Numbered from the stretch's first letter, positions 21,403-34,868 are shown. The stretch is 64,000 nucleotides of DNA from Chrysopilus asiliformis (GCA_964034945.1 OZ035960.1:113433324-113497323); one strand, 5' to 3'. Numbers and translations: made by a program. The notes: generated from the letters alone by a model not told the origin.

Positions 21403-23685
21403 AAAACTACAGGTGCGGCAGCACTTAAGGTAATTACTATAAAAGCTCAATTTGAATATGAGAAGGCTTGATTTCGAATTCGCCGTTTCTACTGGATGTG
21501 AGGGCCAAGTAGCGACAACGAAAATATATTCAAATTTGAATCTAGCTCTAGAAACCGACGATATTCACATGTACATATTTCAATTTTCCTTCAAGTATTA
21601 AAGAGGCGCCAAAATTTAAAGTATTTAATTTTGTCATTAGCATAATATTAAACAACATTATTCATATTTATGGGCGCAAACAGTAATAATAATTGCTACA
21701 GAAGACATAAAAAAATTCCATTTCATGTTATTAACAATTATGCGTGAAGTGTGAAAATTAAAATCAATTATGATTCTTCGAATCTGATTAAACACAAACA
21801 AAGAGTGTCGTTGTTTCAGTTTCTAATTCTACTAAAAGATATTCCACAATCAAGCGTTTTGAATCAAGCCAGACGATTGAAAGAAAAAAAATGTTAAATA
21901 CATAAAATATTCTTGCAATTATCTTGACATCTTAAGGCCTTTATCTCTATTTAGCGATGCATGTAAACAAAAACGATGGAATAACATTTGACGGTTGTCT
22001 TACTATACACTAAATAACACACGTGTGATGCATATACCATTCAATACTTGTAAATTCATTTTATCTTAAAAAGATAGATTATTATTTCGGTGAATGGAGT
22101 CCTTTTGAATTGGTGTTTCAAATGAATGTTGAAAAGTAAACAAAATTCCGACTCATATCGGGTTTAATCTCCTCTAACAGGGGCTAGTCTTTTTCATTTC
22201 TAGATTACTGAGAGAATGAAACAAAAAAAAATAATTAATGCGAATGCACCGTCCACTTAACACCAATAACATAATATTGCTGAACAGCATTTATGGGAGA
22301 TATTTTTGTCTTGCCCTTAAAAGAAAATTTAACAAATTATTATCATTCAGATGTTGTGAACCCAAATTGATGTGTAGAAAAATTACTCAAGACGTACTCA
22401 ACCAATTTTAAAGAATTTTAATTGGGCTTTTCCTGGTGGGCCTTCGTCATCCGAGAGCCTATCGTAAAAAAAAAAAAACTTTAGATAGCCATGGAAAGTT
22501 GCTTACAAAAACCGCTAGATGAAACGCGCAAATTTAGATCAATTTTTAGTTACGAGTGTATTTGAAAAATGTTTGCCCGCAGCGCATTTTTTGAGGATGA
22601 TTCTGCTCATAGTACAAATAGGATCAAAATTGAAGGCAAGTACCTTATCTTCGTAGGACTTCCAATCAGAATCGTACAAAGACCCCGAGGCTAAACCTGT
22701 CTTTGGCGCCACTCCTTTCTCTTTAAAAAAAATTGATAAAACTGTGGTAGGTTTGACTAGGATCGGGGGCGGAGTCCAAAGACCCCTAACACGGTTCCGA
22801 GATAAAATGTTTAAATTCCCTGATTTTTTTTCCAACTAGTTTACAAAACGAATTAATTCGAGCTACTTAAATACAAACAATTCACTGTGAGATGAGAGTC
22901 TCTAGTGTCTTGTCAGCCTTAGCGTAGTTTTTTTTTCTTTAAAAGAGTATCTTGAAGACGCCTACACTGCAAACTGAATAATTTTTGTTATGGTAAAAAA
23001 AAACTATGCCATGCTGGGATGGCACACAATACAGAAACTTCATTAGTAATGATATGTTGAAATTTTGTTGAATGAATTTCTTATTTAAATGCACATTAAT
23101 TAACAAAATAATAAATAAACTGTGAAGCGCTTTGTTGTTCGGCCTGCAACATCCTCAGTAGATCATTGAAATCTGTATGCCTAATGAGAGTGTAAATGAT
23201 TTAAAATCTAGGTTAGTATAGACGAAATTATCATAAAGCGGACGGAGGTATAGTTTATAATAAAAAATATTTAAATGTTTTTACTTTCGTTTATGTCCTA
23301 TTAAATGAGTCATTCGTGAAATCGTATAAAACGGAAAGATATTTTGTTTAATGATGGGCAATTATGTCTACATTTTTATATAGGCATTTTTATTTCATCG
23401 CGAAGAAAACTAAAGGATTAGCAGAGTTATTTTATGAAACGCAAATTGTCATAATTATTGCTATTTTTTCATTCAAGTATTTCTGGAAATAAATACCAGT
23501 ATAAAATTGTTCATTATTGTATAGGTCTTCCAGTGAAAAGGAAGAAGATATGACAATATGGACCGTAAAGAAAAATATGAATTTCCTGCAATTTAAATGA
23601 GAATTTTTGCTTTGAAAATCAATTTTCGGCTCGCTGGGATCGGATTGCGCAAGCGTGGGTTTAAAGAAAATGCGCACGAAATATA
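21403..23685. other. No gene seen
   Basis: AT-rich. One minus-strand copy of the GCGCTGCGGGC-type motif lies at about 22563-22590. ORFs up to 98 codons are unrecognised and look like chance. Confidence 0.5.
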
Positions 23686-24243
23686 AAGGGTCTTTCAATA
23701 AGGACATAGCAATTTTGTATTTTAATAAAAACGCACCCTAAAACTTTTTTTATGATCTGGCAATGCTAAAACGTCAGTCAAGGTTTACATTTTTATCATG
23801 GTGAAGTTCACGAACGAGCAATGCCACACAGCTGGTCAAACAATTGATCTATTGAAGGAGAAGTTCGGTAATCGTGTAATCTCGAGAAATGGTCCGGTCG
23901 AATGGCCACCTCGTTCATGCGATTTAACGCCGTTGGATTTCTTTTTATGGGGTTATGTTAAGTCGTTGGTTTATGCCAACAAGCCAACAACGTTAGAGGA
24001 GCTCAGGAACAATATCGAACGCGAAATTGCCAACGTTCCGGCCGATATTTTGAAAGAGTGGTGGAAAATTGGCTCCAAAGAATCAATCAGCAAACGTGCT
24101 CGCGGTGGCCATATGAACGACATCGAATTTCATACTTAAATGTAACATGTCCACTACACCTGGAATAAATTTCAACCCGATATCCCAATTATTCTGTGTT
24201 TTATTTAAATACAAAATTGTTATGTCCTTATTGAAAGACGCGA
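23686..24243 (+). mobile_element. Internally deleted mariner-family element
   Basis: Inverted ends of about 45 bp share GTCTTTCAATAAGGACATA. TA lies on both sides (23684-23685 and 24244-24245). Only 558 bp remain, enclosing a transposase with its middle missing. Confidence 0.75.
23798..24139 (+). pseudogene. Transposase remnant (mariner/Tc1 relative, central deletion)
   Basis: 113 codons. It opens with MVKFTNEQ, typical of transposases with an insect N-terminal helix-turn-helix domain. It then jumps directly to the C-terminal third: NGPVEWPPRSCDLTPLDFFL, the block holding the third catalytic Asp, and a tail with GGHM. Two of the three catalytic Asp residues and most of the DNA-binding domain are missing, so it cannot catalyse transposition. 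The join is in frame. That family assignment rests on recognition of the WPPRS..LTPLDFFLWG block. Confidence 0.8.
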
Positions 24244-24245
24244 TA

Positions 24246-25414
24246 TAAGCGGCGGAATCCGACCCATATTCATACAACCCCAAAGTCAGCCAAAATTCCT
24301 TTAGAAATTCAGCAGATATCAGAACAGGGGGTTCACATAATGGAGGAAAGGAGACGCTGATTTTAGTGTTCAAGAACTCAATTCAGCTGCCAACTTGTCT
24401 TGTAGTGAAAACCGGATCAAAATTTATTTCACGGTGTCGGAGAAAGCAGAGGAGAGGGTAAGAAGGAAGGAGAACTCTGGTTTTAACACAAGAAAAAATA
24501 AACGGATTTGGCTCAGATCGTAAAGAAAGCCTTTTAGTGTTAAAGATTACCTCGTGGGATCCTCTTCCCTCACCTGCTATCGTAGGGGTCTTTTAAGGTC
24601 TAGTTTTCACAATTCAACACAATTTTTTTATGGAAAAAAAATTTCAACAACTAAAATCAGCCTCACTATGAATCATCTCCATTTATTTCCTATGAGAATT
24701 TGAGGGGAAGGGAATTGAAACAGTAAATGGTAGAATCTCTTCCACTATGTATTTAAAAAAAATATTTATTTTAACAATCTTTAACAATTTTCCTTCAAAA
24801 GAAACTTCCCAGATTTCGTCCACAATAAAATCGCATATTTAACACCCAAAGATTCCCATCGAAATTGCAATTTAGTACTTTAAGAAATTCTTCTCTTTTT
24901 ACAAGGAAAAAACATGTTTTTAAAAGGCGCATGTGATTTCTTTTTGAATAATACGCCTTTCTTTCTGTTTGCTGCCAAACACCATCAATCCTAAAATAAT
25001 GGTTGCTTAGTGGGAAAAGCTGGAATAATGAAAAACTTTTTAGACACGGAATAATGCTTAAAAAGTAGGCCATTAGTTGATGCTCTTCTAGTCGAAAATG
25101 GAGTGCACTCACGGCTGCAATTTACGGTGCATTAAAATATGTTGTTTTTTTTATCTTAAAAACGATTTTTACTTCTTTCTTTAGGTTCCTCATATACTGT
25201 TTTGTTCCATTCTTCTGAAAAGCCTTTTTCCTATCCATTTTTAAAAAGTAAGTATTTAACAAAAAAACATTATTTGCTATTTTGAAATATGGATATATTG
25301 TTGAAGCATAATGTAACTGTTTCTAGTTGTATGGTAGTTCTTCCAATAGTAGGACATACAAAATGTTATTTGAATGGTGCATAATTTAAAAAAAAAACTG
25401 GAAAATTAATTTTT
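24246..25414. other. No gene seen
   Basis: AT-rich. A second copy of the 'gtgaaaaccggatcaaaatt' phrase lies near 24405-24430. The 105-codon minus-strand ORF at 24795-25112 is unrecognised and low in complexity. Confidence 0.45.
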
Positions 25415-25418
25415 TTAA

Positions 25419-27505
25419 CAGATTGACTGCCATGGCTATCATTTTTGATAGCCAGTGAAAATTGGCACTATGATTCATGAGCGGCCAAGGCTATCATTTT
25501 CGATAGCTGGGTCTACAATCTACATGCATAGATACATACATTCATACATACGTACATTCTACATATGTACGTCTACATGTATTGGCATCTCCCTTACATT
25601 TTTGCAAAATATCCAGAATCATAAAATTTTAACCAAATAAGGGACACTTTTAAAAAATTACGAGTTCGAGTATCCTAATTATCGAGAGTAAATCAACACT
25701 TAACCTGTTTGCGATTTTATATATGCGAATTGAACGTTATTGCCACCTTAACATTCACAGCAATTTATCAAAACCCAAAATTAATGGAAAAACACTCGTC
25801 CTACCCCGAAATACCTGCGCAAAATGGGCGAAAAATCGAGGCTGTTCCACTTTTCAAATATAATAAATTGATGTCAAAAGCAGCAATTATGAAGAGTAGC
25901 GGCAATTTACAGAAATTACTAAAATATCGTAAAATATTTGAATGATCGTAAGAAAAAAATAAAACGAATTTTCATCTAATAGCATGTAAGTCATCAACAG
26001 CAACACAAGACCAAATCTCATGACAGTTAAACATTTGTTACCATACGGCCTGCCAAATTCTAGTACACCATAATAACCCAAAAACTCATATAGGGACTAG
26101 CATTAAAGTCTATACATAACCGATGGGGATTGCGGCGATACGTAAAGCCTTGGTGCTAAAATTACTCGCATTTGACTTTTCCAACATACAAAAAAAAAAC
26201 CAAAAAAAAAACTTGATATTTCTGTATAGCTAGAGGCTATCATCCTAAATTCACCCGCGCATCTTTTCCGCCCGCATAACCAATATAGACAGTTGCAACA
26301 GTGGAGTAGTATTTTGTGTATCAACTCGACATATATTTAAGGCATTATCCAGCAGCAACATTTATATATAATACTTACGAAAGCGAAATCTTCTTAAAAA
26401 AACTAATACGAAAAGATATTTTAGCTGAAGAAAATGGACAACCGCCCTGCCCGGCACAGCCAACCCTTACATAAAGTTGCTAATACCTAAAAAAGGCTTT
26501 TTGCTCCTGGTATCACCACATTACATACACGTATCCCAACCAAAATGAATATAAACACTGCGTTTAGGCTGTTCCTGTGTATACCAAAAAAAAACACACA
26601 AACCCATAACATATCCCTGGTCCCTAGAGAGATGTCTCTCTTTTTCGTGGAATTTATTTTCCATTTTGTAACGTAATCCTTTGCTCAATTTATCTCTGCT
26701 CGTTAAACGAAAATTTGTATTCCTTATGTGCACCCCCTGAAACATATGTACCGACATTTTGTAAGAAATGTAAACGACCAACTGGCTAAAGTAAACCATT
26801 TGGATAGGACAGGATAGAATATTCACATAAATGGTTATTTCTAAATATTGGGATAAAATTAGAAAAGGTATAACGTATATACTGTTACCAGCAGCATGTT
26901 GATGACCTTGCGAGTAAATTTTTAAATAATCAATGAAAAAGTTTTTTTTAGAGATTTTCAAAGTTTAAAAAACTGGAACGACACAATTACGATCAGGACG
27001 TGTGATGAATTGAAAACTGCGACGGTTTTTCAAAGCTTTAAAGGTCAGTTGGTTCTTCCTCACGCATAAATCGACAAATTCTTTGCGGTATCGCGCAAAA
27101 TGACTTATGACGCTACCAGAAGTTATAAAAAGCATTCCCAAACACCAACCGCCAGCGACAGCATTCCAAGCTGCATAGCAAGAGGGGTGGAAAAGTGAGG
27201 GATAGTTTTTAGGGGGTAGCAAAATTCGATTTATGACATGTAGATCCTCGAATTTACTAACCAAATAAAAAGCACGTCTGCTTACTTAAATGAGCTTATT
27301 AACATATTGACTGCCAGACCAATTTTGCAAAAATGTAAGGGAGATGCCAATACATGTAGACGTATTTAGAATGTACGTATGTATGAATGTATATATGCAT
27401 GTAGATTGTAGACCCAGCTATCGAAAATGATAGCCTTGACCGCTCATGAATCATAGTGCCAATTTTCACTGGCTATCAAAAATGATAGCCATGGCAGTCA
27501 ATGTG
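25419..27505. mobile_element. piggyBac-like non-autonomous element
   Basis: TTAA lies immediately outside both ends (25415-25418 and 27506-27509). The termini are CAGATTGACTGCCATGGC and the complement of CACATTGACTGCCATGGC. Inverted arms extend about 190 bp, to near 25610 and 27310, with internal palindromes such as ggctatcattttcgatagc. TTAA target and this terminus fit piggyBac. No transposase is recognisable; minus-strand ORFs of 146 codons (26521-26961) and 99 codons (26965-27264) match nothing I know and may be chance. Confidence 0.75.
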
Positions 27506-27509
27506 TTAA

Positions 27510-28834
27510 AGGGTTATGTCTACCTGCAATGTTTATCTTGGCGGTTTATATACTGTTTAAATCAAACTATTTTGTTTGAATTTTTTAAACTATATGTTAC
27601 AGATTTTTTTTATTAGTCCCGGCTTTTATAAGCATACGAAAGGACCTTTTACGTAGTCATTCGCCGGAAATCAATCAAATGAGTTTTTTTATTAGGTATT
27701 ACAAAATGCTGTCCTGATCGGACCGGAATTTTGAGAAATCAATTACAAACAAAATGGCTTCCATTTTAAAGTGAAGTATCGATTTCTTGGTAAAAATTGG
27801 CCTATAATCGCTGTCACCGATTTTAAAAACATCGTTTTGAGAAAAGCTATTTCGTAAATGTCCCAAATCCGACTGCAAACATGACTTTTAAGTCGCATAA
27901 CTTCGGCAATTTTCATCCGATCAACTTAAGATTTTGAGAGATAAAAGTCGAAATGTCGTACTTAAGGAATATATAGAAAATCGATTTCTCCAAAGATTGA
28001 AGGTAAACATAACTTCTTAAGAAAGAAAGGTATTTCTTCGAGAACACTAATACAAAAACCTAAGTAGATCGGCTCAAGATAAAGAAAAAACAAAAGGTCT
28101 TTAAATTATTCGAAAGTCTTTCAGTTGTTCCAATTATTCTACCCAAAAATCTTCTTTTTCAACGACATCATCACATAAACTGCAAATCAACTTACTTTTA
28201 AGCAAACTCGGTACAATGTTTTACCAATCTTACCTGAAAAAAGAAAAACAAAGGAATATTAAAAAAGTAATTAATATTTAAAATATTTGAAAAGGATTTG
28301 TAGAGGAAGAAAAGGAGTCACGGATATTTTCGGTTAGAAATTTTTTGAATTTGCACGAGGATAGTTCAAAAAGTTTTGAGCAGTTACCCCCCTTCCCCTA
28401 CTGGCGACAATTGTTATCGATTTTTTTGCTAAATTTCCAAATTTGTGTAAAATAAAAATTATTGTGCATCGAAATCTCTGACCGTTCTTAATTTTCTTAT
28501 TTAGTGGGAGTTTTTACGTAAACTAATAATTTTTTTTTAGAAAACCTCTTGTTTTTATTATATTTTTTATGACTTTTATAGTCTATCGTAATTTGCTCTA
28601 TTCAATACCGAAAACCCCTTTAAAATTTGTTGACTAGTTTCAGATAAAGCAGGACGGAGGGTCAGAAGGGGAGAAAAATGGCGGATTTTTCTTATGTTAT
28701 ATTAAGAATCAGGTATCCAATGGAGGAAACCCCATAAAAATCCGTTAATTGGTTCACGAGTTAGCAGGTGAGGGAGTCAAAGAGGATGCGATACAGCATT
28801 TTTGAGGAAATCACAAAAAAAACTTTTTAATTTG
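27510..28834. other. No gene seen
   Basis: AT-rich. Phrases such as 'acttcggcaattttcatccgatcaa' look like old repeat fragments but I cannot delimit them. Confidence 0.45.
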
Positions 28835-28836
28835 TA

Positions 28837-29140
28837 CACTCAGAAAAATTGAGGCTAACTCGACGACCTACATACGGCGTAATTGGCCTCGGGCAGGAAA
28901 ATTTAGCCTATGTGAGGCGCGCGTTCGCCTGCATGAGGGAATGTAAAACTTGTGTTGACCTGTGGCCGGAGAAATTCTGAAATTAAGCCACCAGCAGGTG
29001 AAGTAGGGCATTGGGAGCTGCACAAGTTGACCTTAAATAGGTATTTCGAGGATGTAATGTCATGTAATGGAAACCTCTGTCAGCCAGCTAGCGGTCAGAG
29101 TTAACCTGACAAAAAGTTGACCTGGACATTTTTCTGAGTG
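28837..29140. mobile_element. MITE with CACTCAGAAAAAT ends, TA-flanked
   Basis: Short inverted termini CACTCAGAAAAAT and ATTTTTCTGAGTG, with TA on both sides (28835-28836, 29141-29142). The interior is GC-richer than the surroundings and has no ORF. A Tc1/mariner-type target is suggested. Confidence 0.65.
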
Positions 29141-29268
29141 TATAAGGCTTACTTTAACGAGAAAATTTGTACAAAATTTCAGGTCTCTAGCTCAATCTCT
29201 TCGAAAGTTATTGTATTCACGGACAGATGGATAGGCGGAAATCAAAATATTTTGTCATATCAAATACA

Positions 29269-29439
29269 GGAGTGGTATTCCGTAGCTTGATTCAAGCGTT
29301 TATTTCGAGATAGAAGAAAAAGTGGTATTTACTATGTCGGTTTCTCTCTGTCATTTATTTCGGTCAAAACAGAGACAGCGAATACTTCTTGTTCTTCTAA
29401 CTCGAAACATACGCTTGAAAAGTTACGGAATATCACTCC
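29269..29439. repeat. Hairpin MITE-like repeat
   Basis: Inverted arms of about 60 bp start GGAGTGGTATTCCGTA and end with the complement of GGAGTGATATTCCGTA. They share caagcgt and tttcgag. The target duplication is not clear. Confidence 0.6.
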
Positions 29440-29442
29440 AGT

Positions 29443-30343
29443 TCATTTTTGTGTCCGACAATTGGTTCGTTGCGTTACAAACTGTATATGATTCTCATAT
29501 AGGGTACCTATAAAAATTGTTGTTACTTTTTTATATTATTTAAAAACCGCAATTTCAATTAATATGACCGTATATGTACGCTATAAGAATTGTAAAGTGA
29601 AACATTTTGCTTACATTAATTCAACCAATCCATGACATTGAAATTAAAATTGATTGCTTCCTGAAAATTGTTTTGTTTAAAATGAAAAATTAAAATCCAG
29701 CGCACATGCCACAAATTGTCAACTAAATGCTATAAATTCACAATATTAATTTGTTAATGGAATTCCATTTGATGAAAAACTAGTTTCGTGTCAATTTGAT
29801 CTTAATCGGCTGTCATATGAAAAATCTTGAAAACGAAATCTCTTTTATTGGCAAATACGAAAATGTAGATCTCGAATGAATAATTTATAAACCGAAGAAA
29901 TGAAAGGAAAATCAAATTTTATTGATCAGATTCTATAGTAAACCAGAGTGCGGATAGCAAAAATCAATTTGCGATCAATCTGAGACACAGAAAGGTCTGT
30001 CAAACTTTAAAAAAAAACGTACTCGCATACGGCACTCACGTGAATGATGGAATCGCGTGGAAGCTACATAAAGTAATAAAGTGGCCAAACACAAAAAAAA
30101 AAACAACACACACAAAAATGTAAAATTTAGCTTGAAAAAATAAACTTCTTCTAATTTCATATAAAAAAAAATTGGCAGCTGTTCACGCCGCCGCTTTTGA
30201 TAACCGCTAGGTGTTTGGTTTTTTCCGTGCCAAGTACTTTTTTCTTGCATGTTTTTAGCAGAGGTGCAAAGTAAAAGTTTTTTGAGTGTGGTTTGGTTTT
30301 GATTCAAGGGTGATTTGGATTTCCGGTTTTTGGTTTTGGTTCC
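29443..30343. other. No gene seen
   Basis: AT-rich, only short unrecognised ORFs. Confidence 0.5.
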
Positions 30344-30346
30344 TAA

Positions 30347-30488
30347 GGCCTATGTTACACACGGCAACTTTAAGCGGCGACTTTTCTTAAGTATAGGCGA
30401 GAGAAATGAGGGGCCACCGCTTCCCTCACTTCTCTCGTCTATACTTAAGAAAAGTCACCGCTTAAAGTTGCCGTATGTAACATAGGCC
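30347..30488. mobile_element. PIF/Harbinger-like MITE (short hairpin)
   Basis: 142 bp with almost perfect 65-bp arms starting GGCCTATGTTACACACGGC. TAA lies at 30344-30346 and 30489-30491. GGCC start and TWA target fit PIF/Harbinger. Confidence 0.8.
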
Positions 30489-30491
30489 TAA

Positions 30492-31884
30492 GCCTTTTCA
30501 ATTTGGTTCTGATTTTGGTTTCTAAAATTCTAAAAATTTGATTCCGGTTTTGGGCTCTAAAATTCCAAAAAATTGGCTTTGGTTCTGATTCCGATTTCTA
30601 AAGTTCCAAAAATTTGGACCTACTTTTCGTTCACTGAATTTCTAATGGTTTATTGGTTTTGGTTCTTACAAAAAACCGGTAAAGGTCATGTGGAATGCTT
30701 TTTGGAACTAGATTAACATAAAAAAAAAAGTGTTGGACGCTAAATCTGGTCATAAATAATACGAATTTTTCGAGCCTAAAAATTCAAATTTGAACTGAAC
30801 GGAACCACTAAAAAAATGTCTGGTATTTCGTTTGGTTACATTTGTTTTAAAATCTGTTTTGGTATTGGTTCGGTTTGGACATCTTTTTTCCAGGCTTTTG
30901 ATTCACTGTAATTTCATCCTGAGCTGTGCTTCGGCAGTAAAGGATCTTCCTCTAAGCTCTGGCTGAAACTATAAAAAAATAAAAAAGAACAAAAAAGATG
31001 GTTTTTGGTTCGGCTCAAAAAATCGATTTGCATCTCTGGTTTTTTGGGAATATGTCTTAAAATGTGCACTTCGCTAAAATCTAAATTTTAAATCGTTAAA
31101 ACTTTTATTTAGAAAAACCTTACGCTTTTCAATTAGAGTGCCATCTTTATAGTCACGTCGGAAACTTTTCTACCGCCCTTCGTACGTAGAGATGTAAAAG
31201 TTCGAAAAGATGTAAACTACATTGAACATACACTAGCTCTGCATATCACTCAGAAAACGGATAGGTTGAGCTATGCTTACCTAAGCTCCCATGACAATAC
31301 AATACTAGACAAACTCACCAACCGATTGACGCAAAAAACAAAAAAAAAATAACAACAAAGCGAACTAAAAAACTTTGCATTACTCTCGAATACGTGGGTG
31401 TCAAAAAAAATTTCAATTTAAAGATCTGTAAATTTGCCATATGTGACATGTTACAACGTCAAGTATTAAATGTGTTCCGTCTGAGTAAATTTTCGCCCCT
31501 GCTTCCCGGTTTTTTTTATTTTTTTCATTGTTTAGTCAGTGGTCAATTAATGAGAGGTGGATAATATAATTTATGCCAGTCGCATAAATGTCACTTTTTA
31601 TATCGAATTCAGATAAAATAAACCCAAACAGAGGAATTCTAGTTTTTATCGCCGTAAAACAATTGAAATTCTGTTAATAAGACCTGGAAATATAAATCTG
31701 AAAAATATATTATGTAAACAGCATATGGTTTTCTTATACTTCACAAATGGTTTCCTGTTCATTTCAAGTGGTGTTAATCAACGAAAACTATCCAAGAATT
31801 AGTGAACTTCCCCGAAATATATGAAAAAATTACACATTTAGGGGAGAAAGTAAAATTTCCTTTATAAAAAATCATAAAACAACG
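30492..31884. other. No gene seen
   Basis: Low-complexity phrases of the type 'ttttggttc' and 'ctaaaattctaaaaatttg' recur at 30500-30680. No gene or delimited repeat. Confidence 0.45.
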
Positions 31885-31893
31885 AAATCGAAC

Positions 31894-32568
31894 AGCTCTA
31901 TTACGCTGGAACACAAAAGTAGCACACAAGAAAATTTTCTTCCACAAGTTTTGCTGCTTTTTTACTGCTCTTTACTGCTCAAAAAAAATTGCTGCTGCAG
32001 CCGTTTTCAAAAATTTGCTGCTGCAGCCGTTTTCAAAAATTTGCTGCTGCAGCCGTATCTTCAGGTTGAAGCTGGAACACAACAAATATCTCGAAAACGA
32101 CTGCAGCAGTAAATTTAATTCTTGCGCAGTAAAAGAGCAGTAAATTAGCAGAACATTTTCCATATTTTGTTTTTTCATGTTTGTTGCTGTGTTCCAGCTT
32201 CAACCCGAAGCTGGAACACAGCAATTTTTTTTGAGCAGTAAATAGCAGTAAAAAAGCAGCAAAACTTGTGGAAGAAAATTTTCTTGTGTGCTATTGTTGT
32301 GTTCCAGCTTCAACCTGAAGATGGAAAACAGCAAATATCTCGAAATCGGCTGGAGCAGCAAATTTAATTCTTGCGCAGTAAAAGAGCAGTAAATTAGCAG
32401 AACATTTTCCATATTTTGCTTCAACCTGAAGCTGGAACACAGCAAATTTCTCGAAAACGGCTGCAGCAGCATTTTTTTTTTTAGCAGTAAAGAGCAGTAA
32501 AAAAGCAGCAAAACTTGTGGAAGAAAATTTTCTTGTGTGCTACTTTTGTGTTCCAGCGTAATAGAGCT
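31894..32568. mobile_element. Mutator-like fold-back element with 9-bp TSD
   Basis: A 9-bp direct duplication AAATCGAAC lies at 31885-31893 and 32569-32577. Long inverted ends start AGCTCTATTACGCTGGAACA and run about 85 bp. The interior repeats gctgctgcagccgttttcaa three times in tandem near 31990-32060, and palindromes built from gttccagcttcaacc. Long TIRs plus a 9-bp target duplication fit MULE or fold-back elements. The minus-strand ORFs here (up to 133 codons) translate repeats. Confidence 0.75.
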
Positions 32569-32577
32569 AAATCGAAC

Positions 32578-34450
32578 ATAAGAAAGTATTTTTTGAATCA
32601 ATTTTAAAGATAATTAACCGTTAAGCTCAGCATATCACGGAACTACCCCTATTTCTTACCCCCTATCCTGATATCTCATGAACTGCTGAAAAAATTTTGA
32701 TCCAGTTTTCACCATTAGAGAGGTCGTGGTCGTCCCCCAAGAAAAAATTTCGCCCATTAATAACTACCAATCGCCTCTCCGTCTATCGCAATTCTGAAGT
32801 CACACTACGATAGCCGCCCTCCCCTCACCCTAATTGTGTGACGTATTTTATGGCCAGCCCCTAAGACGTGTTATTTCAATAGACTGAAAGATAAACAGAT
32901 TCAAAAATCGCGCTTTATGGTTGAAAATTGTGACCCCATTTTGGTAATCACCGGAATCGACCTTCCATTCTGAGAATCCTTAAAACACTCTTAATCCTAA
33001 GAAAATCACGAAAAAGAAGACAATCTGAAATGTGTATAGAATGACTGTTGTTTTTCTCAATTGTTTTAAGGTGAAATCAGAGTTGAACAAATTGAGGGAA
33101 TGTTGAGGCATCGGTGCTGAGTGAAGAGCTTTTTACCTAAAATCGGTAGTGAGGAAAAAGACAAATAAAACTTTCTTAGATTCCTTTCGACAACACATGT
33201 TAAAATGCCACTGATTCGATGCTTTGTAATTTCACGTTAGATAAACGTAAAAATAAAAATCAATAAAGGTTTCTTCCTTCCGCAGCGAATGTAACCTGGT
33301 GTGGGTGTTTTCGTGACGACAGAGGAAGACAAAAAAAAAAGGCAGATTACCCTCAAAATGGAAGTGGAAAATATCTTTAAAAGTATACTAAGTAAACGTC
33401 ATTTTGGTTAACAAATGAAAATATCGTTGGAAAACCCCAACCTGCTTTCCATTCCTTACCCACGTTTCCATACAAGATTTTGTGAAAGTATTAGAAACAG
33501 TCAAGGAAGCAAACTTGGAGTGATGTCAAGAGTTGACTTAATGTTGGGGTTTTATATTTTAAGGTCGTAATGTATGTTCATGTGTCATGTGCGTGTCTTC
33601 TTTATGCAGTATACAACAAATTTTTACCGTCCTTAACCCTTTTTAGCCACTTCTCTGCATAAAAGCTGGTGCTACAGGAAAAAATTATTAAAGAAAATCT
33701 CCTTCGGTATGTATTTTTGTACTTCATGCTACAAGAGAGATTTGTGTGAATGCGGTATACCTTTTAGAGTGATTTTTTATGATGTTGGGTTGAACGATGT
33801 CTGCCTCAGACACTTCAGTCATCATTAACGGATTTCCAGAAGCCTGCAGTTCCCTTATTTAGTGTTAAAATGTCTTTTTCCGTGTCAAACGATGTCAGAA
33901 TTTGCAGCATGGAAGTTGGTAATTTATTTAATTGCCAGACGCGAAATAAATCGAACATATATATTAATTGGGAATTACAATATTTTTAATGCACTTTAGT
34001 AAATGACATTGATCTGTAGGCGAATGCATTTTTACTTGTTTATACGCAGGGTAGAAAGCATTGTTTCTGCAATTGGAATATTCTACCGAATTTTATTAGA
34101 AAATTTATGAATTTGTATTGGACAAGGGGTGATCCGATCGGATTTAGGTATATGAAGGAGTGATGCAAAAGTATATTCTAAGCACATTTTGCCTTTATAA
34201 ATATCGCTATACAACCCACCGTTATCGAGAAAATCGTAAAAAAAAACTGGGAAAGCAATGGTCTAATAGGAGCGGAAAACCAATGGTCTAAAAAACGCGG
34301 TTCTTTTCTTATGACACAGACTTTAGTTCTAATGGCCTACGAAACCTAAACGACGATTTCATTTAAAAAAAACCTTTTCCAAATACAGTGAAATCATCAA
34401 AAGTATTGCAATCTAAGGTCCTTTCAATTTCAAAAACAAGCTTAGCTTAC
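32578..34450. other. No gene seen
   Basis: Contains a fragment tgtgacgtattttatggcc at 32845-32863 matching the MITE family at 13.9 kb, and a 'gatccagttttcaccatta' phrase at 32699-32717. Otherwise unremarkable. Confidence 0.45.
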
Positions 34451-34483
34451 AATCATATCATACTAATATATAAAAAAAAATAA

Positions 34484-34868
34484 AACCGACTTTAAAAAAA
34501 ACTGAAAAGAGAAAAAAGCACTAAAAAGAAAAAAATAATTTCAAACTATGTCCATTAATAGCGTATTTGAAATTTGGCTTTTTTGGAGTGGCGTTAAATT
34601 TACACTAAATAAAATCGTTGTAAAATTTCTATTGTAAGAGCCGTGTCTATAGTTAATCTGTTTGACAACAAAATTTGTGGAGTCGATCTTAGTTCTTAGT
34701 TAGCCTTAAGGGTTAGAAAGTATGTAATTTATTTTAGTTGCAAATTTAACGCCACTTCAAAAAAGCCAAATTTCAAATACGCTATTAATGGACATAGTTT
34801 GAAATTATTTTTTTCTTTTTAGTGCTTTTTTCTCTTTTCAGTTTTTTTTAAAGTCGGTTTTATTTTTT
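34484..34868. repeat. Large palindrome with AAAACCGACTTT ends
   Basis: Arms at about 34484-34608 and 34743-34868 are almost exact reverse complements (for example gcgtatttgaaatttggc against gccaaatttcaaatacgc), with a 134-bp spacer. The end motif AAAACCGACTTT/AAAGTCGGTTTT also marks the right end of the whole inserted block (gaagtcggtt at 36411-36420). It is a fold-back transposon of unknown superfamily. Confidence 0.75.

Noticed and set aside
22539..22835. 98-codon minus-strand ORF
   Set aside because: No domain, no splice context; includes a copy of the dispersed GC motif.
32200..32601. 133-codon minus-strand ORF
   Set aside because: Lies inside the Mutator-like fold-back element and translates its inner repeats.
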